A stretch of 9,629 nucleotides of DNA from the NCBI GenBank assembly GCA_015520425.1, contig WAQC01000041.1, forward strand, positions 1 through 9,629, in the 5' to 3' direction. The notes beneath the pieces were generated by a model. That model did not search any database. It was not told where the DNA came from and saw only the letters and a program-made list of their open reading frames with translations. Positions 5,872 through 9,629 of this stretch are shown here, piece after piece. Numbering within the stretch: the stretch's first letter is position 1; each line of letters opens with the position of its first letter. Source of the DNA: Candidatus Pelearchaeum sp. Its GTDB lineage: Archaea > Thermoproteota > Nitrososphaeria_A > Caldarchaeales > Caldarchaeaceae. A program made the translations under genes and the position numbers.

Positions 5872-6570
5872 ATGGAGCTGAAGGAAGACTTCCTCCGCCT
5901 CCTTAAGGAGGATGAGGAGTTTAGATACGCGGTAGCTGGTTTCCTCGGTTTTAGGGAAGTTCTTGAGAGGATAGACCGCAACACCGAGGCTATAAAATCT
6001 CTACAGGAGCAGGTAGCGGAGAATAGTAGGGATATTAAAGCGCTTCAAGAAGAAGTAAAAAGCTTACAGGAAGAAGTAAGAAGCTTGCAGGAGCAGGTTC
6101 TCCAGAATAGTAGAGATATTAAAGTAATGCAAGAAGAAATCAGAGACCTACAGAAACAGGTTAGAAATTTGCAGGAGCAGGTAGCAGGGCTTAGGCATAC
6201 TGTGGTGGCGCTTGGTGCTAGATGGGGTATTCTATCGGAGACCGCGTTTAGAGAGGGGCTACGCGGCATAGTGGAGCAGCACTTCGGCGGCCGCGTTACA
6301 AAGTGGATTGCATCAGATAAAGAGGGCATCGTCTACGGCCACCCATCAATAATCGAGATAGACCTGGTTGTGCGGGACCTTGAGCATGTGTTGGTGGAGG
6401 TGAAGTCAAGCGTTAGTAAGGGCGATGTGGCGGAACTACAGAGGATAGCCCAGCTATACGAGAAAGAGACGGGAATAAAACCAAAGCTGGCCATAGTCTC
6501 GCCTTACATAGATGAGAAAGCTAGGGAGCTGGCCAGAGAAGTGGGGATAGAAACATACATCCCTGCATAG
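5872..6570 (+). CDS. Coiled-coil PD-(D/E)XK nuclease-like protein, DUF3782-type, second copy
   Basis: A 232-residue protein with the same three-part layout as the one at 747-1418. An N-terminal EDFLRLLKEDEEFRYAVAGFLG block is nearly identical to its paralog. A coiled coil of about 75 residues follows, built of SLQEQV and NSRDIK-type heptads (about 35-110). Then comes a C-terminal domain with EID (162-164) and EVK (176-178) in strand contexts that fit a PD-(D/E)XK fold (IIEIDLVVRD...VLVEVKSS). Nuclease activity is inferred, since many DUF3782-type proteins are uncharacterised and could instead be structural or regulatory. It is transcribed away from the second HEPN-MNT pair. Its stop lies only 4 nt from the 3' end of the oppositely oriented tRNA-Val(CAC), so read-through would run antisense into that tRNA. 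Confidence 0.82.
   Translation: MELKEDFLRLLKEDEEFRYAVAGFLGFREVLERIDRNTEAIKSLQEQVAENSRDIKALQEEVKSLQEEVRSLQEQVLQNSRDIKVMQEEIRDLQKQVRNLQEQVAGLRHTVVALGARWGILSETAFREGLRGIVEQHFGGRVTKWIASDKEGIVYGHPSIIEIDLVVRDLEHVLVEVKSSVSKGDVAELQRIAQLYEKETGIKPKLAIVSPYIDEKARELAREVGIETYIPA
6021..6124 (+). repeat. 20-bp direct repeat within the coiled-coil region
   Basis: GAATAGTAGGGATATTAAAG (6021-6040) recurs with one mismatch at 6105-6124, 84 bp (28 codons, four heptads) apart. It encodes NSRDIK twice and points to internal duplication of the coiled coil. Confidence 0.7.
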
Positions 6571-6574
6571 GATA

Positions 6575-6674
6575 TGGGGCCGGTGGGATTCGAACCTTAT
6601 CGGCAGGCTTTTGAAGCCTGGCTCACGACCTCCGCCGTGTGAGGGCGGCGTCATAGCCGCTAGACCACGGCCCC
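6575..6674 (-). tRNA. tRNA-Val (anticodon CAC) with a 27-nt intron in the T arm
   Basis: Read on the minus strand, the acceptor GGGGCCG pairs perfectly with CGGCCCC, and the discriminator is A (6575). The D arm starts GTCTAG. The anticodon stem CCGCC/GGCGG holds the loop CTCACAC, giving CAC, which reads the valine codon GUG. The T arm is broken as written. Removing 6597-6623 joins GTG to GGTTCGAATCCCAC and makes a perfect 5-bp T stem, GTGGG/CCCAC, leaving a 73-nt tRNA before CCA addition. CCA is not encoded. The gene has its own TATA box. Archaeal tRNA splicing endonuclease and ligase would be needed to mature it. Confidence 0.93.
6597..6623 (-). other. Non-canonical tRNA intron (T arm, between positions 51 and 52)
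   Basis: The 27-nt insert folds into a hairpin, AGGCTT/AAGCCT with loop CAA and an added GC/GC step past one bulged C. A bulge-helix-bulge can be drawn around it: GUCG of the 5' exon pairs with CGAU of the intron (one G-U pair), flanked by the 3-nt bulges UGA (cut UG^A) and AAG (cut AA^G). The outer exon helix is lacking, as in relaxed motifs of non-canonical introns. The cut sites give exactly the exon junction needed for a normal T stem. Confidence 0.85.
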
Positions 6675-6695
6675 AATCGTTTGGGGGTTGTCGGG

Positions 6696-6705
6696 TTTTT
6701 ATATG
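6696..6705 (-). promoter_or_regulatory. TATA box of tRNA-Val(CAC)
   Basis: The minus strand reads CATATAAAAA. Its centre is 26 nt upstream of the mature tRNA 5' end at 6674, so transcription should begin at or near the first tRNA base. It lies only about 20 nt beyond the MFS stop codon at 6725. Confidence 0.7.
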
Positions 6706-6724
6706 TATCTTCATGATGGTTCCC

Positions 6725-7921
6725 TTATACTGCGTGTTTTCTGGTTTCTGTTCGTGCTTCTAGGCTGAATGTGGCTATGGTGATTGTTGTTAGGATTGCT
6801 GTTAGGTAGAGTCCCCAGCTGAATGTTCCTGTTGCGTCTCTTATCATGCCTGTTAGGTATGGTGATATGAGGGAGCCTATGAAGTGTATGCCGTTCATCA
6901 TCCCGAAGGCTGTTCCCAGCATTTGTTCCTCCACGTGGTGGCTGAGGGCTGCGAAGAGGGGCGACCACACCGCCCAGATGAACGCGCCTAACGCAGCTAC
7001 GAGTAGCGTTATTTGGTATAGTGGTGTTTTGACTGTTATGGCGTAGCCCAGTGTTGCTGCTGTGAGAGCTGCGAGGGCTGCGAAGGACGCGGCGACATAG
7101 CCTCGCGCTACCCCATGCTTCCAAGCCCAGTCGCTTATCAGGCCAGCGGCTATTAGGCCTGGTATCCCAGCCAGGCCGACTAGCGAGGATATGATTGAGG
7201 AGAAGGCTACGCTCTCCACGCCGTATTCCGCTAGTATTGTCGGCATCCATATCGCCGCTACCCAGAGCGCATATACCATTGGTATCCCGCCTATGTAGAA
7301 GAGCCAGAGTTCGCGGCGTGTGAGTAGCGCGCTTCTATTTACCTCGGTTGTTTCGCTACCTATTCTCGGCGGCTCGTGTAGGAAGAGGGCGAATACCGCG
7401 GCCATTATGAGGGGTGGGATGGCCAAGATTTGGAAGACCGCTCTCCAGCCCATCAGCTCGGATACCCAGCCGCTCAGCACCATCCCAACGCCCAGCCCAG
7501 TCCCAAGCCCAGAGAACGTAACCCCCTGGCCGACGCCCAGCCGCTTCCTAGGGGTTACCACAGTCACCAGCGGCCTGTCGTTGCCGAAGTAGAAGCCATG
7601 AACAATTCCAGAAGCTAGGCGCGCCGCGAATAGTTCCGCGAATCCCCTAGCTATGGATGTCCAGTAGGATGTTATTGACCAGAAGATGCAGGCTATTATG
7701 AGGATGCGCTTCCTTCCTAGTCTCTCGCCTAGGTATCCAGCGGGGAGCTGCATGGCTGTGTATGCGTAGAAATAGGCGTTAGCCAGTAGGCCAGCCTCCC
7801 CATGCGTTAGGCTTAGCTCCCCTATGAGCGTGGGTAGTATTGGTGAGAGGGATACGCGTATGAGGTAGATGATTACCCAGCCTGAGAAGAGCATCAGCCA
7901 TACGCGGATGTAGTGCTGCAT
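6725..7921 (-). CDS. Major facilitator superfamily (MFS) transporter
   Basis: A 398-residue membrane protein with about twelve hydrophobic segments. The MFS motif A is clear in the loop after the second segment: GYLGERLGRKR (62-72), with the Asp of the consensus replaced by Glu. A second weaker motif, LISDWAWKHGVARG, sits in the mirror position of the C-terminal half (261-274). Segment 4 has ARLASGIVHGFYFGNDRPLV and segment 5 is Gly-rich (SGLGTGLGVGMVLSG), like the organic anion/phosphate-ester branch of MFS. The substrate cannot be read from sequence. Length is normal. ATG 7919-7921 follows a TATA-like TAATAATA that overlaps the trm56 stop, so it may have its own promoter and yet lie in the same direction as tfe-trm56. 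The stop is about 50 nt from the tRNA start. Confidence 0.9.
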   Translation of the reverse strand: MQHYIRVWLMLFSGWVIIYLIRVSLSPILPTLIGELSLTHGEAGLLANAYFYAYTAMQLPAGYLGERLGRKRILIIACIFWSITSYWTSIARGFAELFAARLASGIVHGFYFGNDRPLVTVVTPRKRLGVGQGVTFSGLGTGLGVGMVLSGWVSELMGWRAVFQILAIPPLIMAAVFALFLHEPPRIGSETTEVNRSALLTRRELWLFYIGGIPMVYALWVAAIWMPTILAEYGVESVAFSSIISSLVGLAGIPGLIAAGLISDWAWKHGVARGYVAASFAALAALTAATLGYAITVKTPLYQITLLVAALGAFIWAVWSPLFAALSHHVEEQMLGTAFGMMNGIHFIGSLISPYLTGMIRDATGTFSWGLYLTAILTTITIATFSLEARTETRKHAV

Positions 7922-7948
7922 GTTTTACAGTGCAGGATGCCCTCCGCG

Positions 7949-7956
7949 TATTATTA
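7949..7956 (-). promoter_or_regulatory. TATA-like element for the MFS gene, across the trm56 stop codon
   Basis: The minus strand reads TAATAATA, sharing bases with the trm56 stop (7954-7956). Transcription would begin near 7927, a few nt before the ATG. Weaker match than the other TATA boxes in the window. Confidence 0.35.
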
Positions 7957-8490
7957 GATATGCACTACTTTCTTGCCCCTAGGCTGTGGGATTATCCTCA
8001 TCCTACCGCCTTCGTGTATCTTCTCCAGCTCGCGGCCCGCGAAGAGCCAGTCAAGGAAAACGGCCAGCGCAGCGACCTCGCTATGCGGCTGGTTTGTCAC
8101 AGCCACGTTATAGTCGGCGAGCCTGTATGTTTCTGCTCTAACCTTTGGGCCTCCAACTATGACCAGCATATCCCTACTGGCTTGCTCTAGCCTGAGCTGT
8201 TGTATGACTTGCTGTAGCGGTAGGCCGTACATGGTGAGATGGACGACAGCGCGGTTGTTGTTTTTCCACTCCTTGACGAGGCTTACCCAGTTTTCCGTGT
8301 AGCTTGCCTTGAAGCTTCCTCCCCACTGTTGAGAGACCTTGTTAATGCTCTCAACAACCGCGTCATCTCTATCGCCTGCTATGATTATCTCGTCAGCCCC
8401 GAAAGCGCGTGCAGCCAGCCCCACGTGTGTGGTTATGCGCTCATCCCTGCCGACGCGGTGGCCGAGACGTAGAACAACGACGAGGGGCAA
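7954..8490 (-). CDS. trm56: tRNA (cytidine-56 2'-O)-methyltransferase, archaeal Trm56
   Basis: A 178-residue SPOUT-class methyltransferase. It adds a methyl group from S-adenosylmethionine to the ribose of C56 in the T loop of tRNAs, an archaeal modification that stabilises the tRNA corner at high temperature. Marks of the family: VVVLRLGHRVGRDERITTHVGLAARAFGADEII at the N-terminus, VHLTMYGLP (about 101-109), and the knotted cofactor region with VIVGGPKVRAE and VTNQPHSEVAALAVFLDWL. Length is normal. The start is TTG 8488-8490, 11 nt after the tfe stop, so the two are likely one operon. Its substrate base, C56, is present in both tRNA-Val genes of the window; in tRNA-Val(CAC) the intron lies four bases 5' of it, so splicing and methylation may be ordered. 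Confidence 0.92.
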   Translation of the reverse strand: MPLVVVLRLGHRVGRDERITTHVGLAARAFGADEIIIAGDRDDAVVESINKVSQQWGGSFKASYTENWVSLVKEWKNNNRAVVHLTMYGLPLQQVIQQLRLEQASRDMLVIVGGPKVRAETYRLADYNVAVTNQPHSEVAALAVFLDWLFAGRELEKIHEGGRMRIIPQPRGKKVVHI

Positions 8491-8501
8491 GGAGGAAGAC
8501 C

Positions 8502-9011
8502 TTACTGGAGATTCTTCTCCAACTCCATTATCTTTCGCTGCAAAGCCTCAATAACCTTGCTGTTATCAACTATGAGGAGCGTCTTTCCGCATTTGGGGCA
8601 TTTGAAGAGTATATCCATAGCTTCTTCAAAGGTGTATTTCCTACATCCCTCAGTTCCGCACCAGTATATCTGATGCGTCTGCTCGTGCTCCAGCCTTGCC
8701 TTGAGCCGCTCATACACGCGGCGCATCTGCGTCTTGGCGAACCCTATAACCTGGTCCTGCTGGACACGCCACTTAAAGACGCGATGCCCACTATCCTTCT
8801 CGCGATACACATCATAAGCTATGAGCCCAAGGTCGTTGAGCCTATGTAATATTTTGCGCAGCTCTTTAACGTCCATGTTCAGCTTCTGGGAAAGCTCGTC
8901 ATCGCTCAGCGAGGGCTTCTTCATCAGGAGCTTTACAGCCCTCGCGGCATCCTCGCCTCCGACCAGCTTCACCATACTCAGGAAGGCATCCTCATCAACT
9001 ATGATTAGCAA
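8502..9011 (-). CDS. tfe: Archaeal transcription factor E (TFIIE-alpha homolog)
   Basis: A 169-residue protein with the TFE layout. The winged helix is at about 10-90 (VGGEDAARAVKLLMKKPSLSDDELSQ, then LRKILHRLNDLGLIAYDVYREKDSG and a wing). A zinc ribbon follows at about 117-150, and a charged C-terminal helix closes the protein. TFE helps TBP and TFB open the promoter for RNA polymerase, mainly at weak promoters. The zinc ribbon reads YWCGTEGCRKYTFEEAMDIL then FKCPKCGKTL, so the first pair is C-x4-C rather than the usual C-x2-C. Start is TTG 9009-9011, 28 nt downstream of TATA (9036-9043), hence leaderless or nearly so. It is 11 nt from trm56 on the same strand. Confidence 0.95.
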   Translation of the reverse strand: MLIIVDEDAFLSMVKLVGGEDAARAVKLLMKKPSLSDDELSQKLNMDVKELRKILHRLNDLGLIAYDVYREKDSGHRVFKWRVQQDQVIGFAKTQMRRVYERLKARLEHEQTHQIYWCGTEGCRKYTFEEAMDILFKCPKCGKTLLIVDNSKVIEALQRKIMELEKNLQ

Positions 9012-9035
9012 CCTATCTTCCCCACCCCTCTAATC

Positions 9036-9043
9036 CTTAAATA
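9036..9043 (-). promoter_or_regulatory. TATA box of the tfe-trm56 operon
   Basis: The minus strand reads TATTTAAG, centred about 28 nt from the TTG start at 9011. A purine-rich GGGGTGGGGAAGATAGG lies between box and start; if the mRNA is leadered by a few bases this could aid initiation. Confidence 0.65.
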
Positions 9044-9186
9044 CCAACACACGCGAAGAGCGCATCCACACAATATAACAACGGCTTAGCTTATTAGCTT
9101 TTCCAAATAAACCCGAAAACGCTAGGTAACCAACCCAAAAGCACCCAAAGGGGACAAAACATAGCTAGCTAAAGAGTAGCAATTAG

Positions 9187-9262
9187 TGGGCCGGGCCGGA
9201 TTTGAACCGGCGACCTCCACCGCGTCAGGGTGGCGTCATGCGCCAGGCTAGACCACCGGCCC
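9187..9262 (-). tRNA. tRNA-Val (anticodon GAC)
   Basis: On the minus strand the acceptor GGGCCGG pairs perfectly with CCGGCCC, with discriminator A at 9187. The anticodon stem CCACC/GGTGG encloses loop CTGACGC, giving GAC, which reads GUC and GUU. The T arm GCCGG/CCGGC with loop TTCAAAT is intact. Length 76 nt; no intron and no encoded CCA. The D arm shares GTGGTCTAGC and ATGACGCC with tRNA-Val(CAC), so the two are clear isoacceptors. Confidence 0.95.
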
Positions 9263-9283
9263 TTTGACTATGAGAGAAGTTTC

Positions 9284-9293
9284 CTATTTAAAG
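9284..9293 (-). promoter_or_regulatory. TATA box of tRNA-Val(GAC)
   Basis: The minus strand reads CTTTAAATAG. Its centre is about 27 nt upstream of the tRNA 5' end at 9262, the expected archaeal spacing. Confidence 0.7.
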
Positions 9294-9344
9294 AGTTTCA
9301 GTTTCTATTATAACGTCTGCGCACCCCCTTCTGTTTCCCGTTTC

Positions 9345-9629
9345 TCATTCCAGTTTTACAATTTTAGCTTGTATGTATGTTGGTCCTTCATAATCGTCTG
9401 GATATTGTTTTTCAAATTCATCTAGAGCTTTATAGTACATGTTTAACGCTTCATCTATGTTTCCCGCCACTTCATGAGCTTCTGCTATAAGAATTAATGC
9501 GCCTATTGAAGATGGATTCAAGCTAAGCATCTTGTTCCCTATAGCTAGTACTTCACTTATCTTTCTCTTTGTTAATAATATACTTCCCCGCATGAATAAG
9601 TTTGATTCATCCACATCAGGTCTTGAACC
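9345..9629 (-). CDS. TPR-repeat protein (partial, runs off right edge)
   Basis: The frame is open from base 9629 to the stop at 9345-9347, giving the last 94 residues. A GTG at 9612-9614 exists, but the frame continues upstream of it, so the true start probably lies outside the window. Two tetratricopeptide-like helical hairpins are visible. The first, LFMRGSILLTKRKISEVLAIGNKML, is weaker; the second, GALILIAEAHEVAGNIDEALNMYYKALDEFEK, has the usual A/G/A...Y..A spacing. Such repeats mediate protein-protein contacts; the partner is unknown. Codon use is clearly richer in A/T than in tfe or trm56, which could mean recent transfer or simply a different regional composition. Stop is 82 nt from the tRNA-Val(GAC) gene. 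Confidence 0.75.
   Translation of the reverse strand, partial: GSRPDVDESNLFMRGSILLTKRKISEVLAIGNKMLSLNPSSIGALILIAEAHEVAGNIDEALNMYYKALDEFEKQYPDDYEGPTYIQAKIVKLE

Noticed and set aside
6576..6596. tRNA-Val(CAC) 3' end as an attachment site of an integrated element spanning 571-6570
   Set aside because: I found no second copy of the tRNA 3' sequence in the window and no integrase gene; the idea stays open only for sequence beyond the left edge.
6711..7250. 179-residue minus-strand frame overlapping the MFS gene
   Set aside because: Arg/Asn/Ser-rich shadow in another frame of a clear MFS transporter.
8880..8935. C/D-box-like pattern on the minus strand (TGATGA, CTGA, GATGA, CTGA spaced as in an archaeal sRNA) inside tfe
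   Set aside because: It lies within well-conserved TFE coding sequence (LMKKPSLSDDELSQ), the first box has C rather than a purine, and the inner box is imperfect. Most likely chance.

Overview
The window looks like a piece of a hyperthermophilic crenarchaeal (Thermoprotei) chromosome. The reasons are an archaeal TFIIE-alpha (TFE), an archaeal tRNA C56 methylase (Trm56), AT-rich TATA elements about 26-28 nt upstream of expected transcript starts, many TTG/GTG starts with very short or no leaders, AGG/AGA/ATA-rich codon use, and a tRNA gene interrupted by a small non-canonical intron. I cannot name the species. Desulfurococcales- or Thermoproteales-like is an inference.

Left part (1-6570) is accessory in character. 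A Tat-type secreted protein runs off the left edge. A coiled-coil PD-(D/E)XK-like protein follows, then a HEPN / minimal nucleotidyltransferase (MNT) pair, all on the minus strand. Next come a short coiled-coil protein and a 623-residue secreted G8/beta-helix protein resembling animal CEMIP/TMEM2, both on the plus strand. A second HEPN-MNT pair (minus) sits head-to-head with a second coiled-coil PD-(D/E)XK-like protein (plus). So the nuclease-like protein and the HEPN-MNT pair each occur twice within 6 kb. Both HEPN reading frames carry a one-base frameshift, and in each case the repaired frame would overlap the start of its MNT partner (17 and 11 nt).

Right part (6575-9629) is more housekeeping, all on the minus strand: tRNA-Val(CAC) with a 27-nt intron in the T arm, an MFS transporter, trm56, tfe, tRNA-Val(GAC), and a TPR protein that runs off the right edge. 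tfe and trm56 are 11 nt apart and probably cotranscribed. The MFS gene has its own TATA-like element across the trm56 stop codon.

The most notable points are the T-arm intron, for which a bulge-helix-bulge can be drawn by hand; the two frameshifted HEPN toxins; the doubled nuclease/HEPN-MNT module; and the archaeal CEMIP-like protein.
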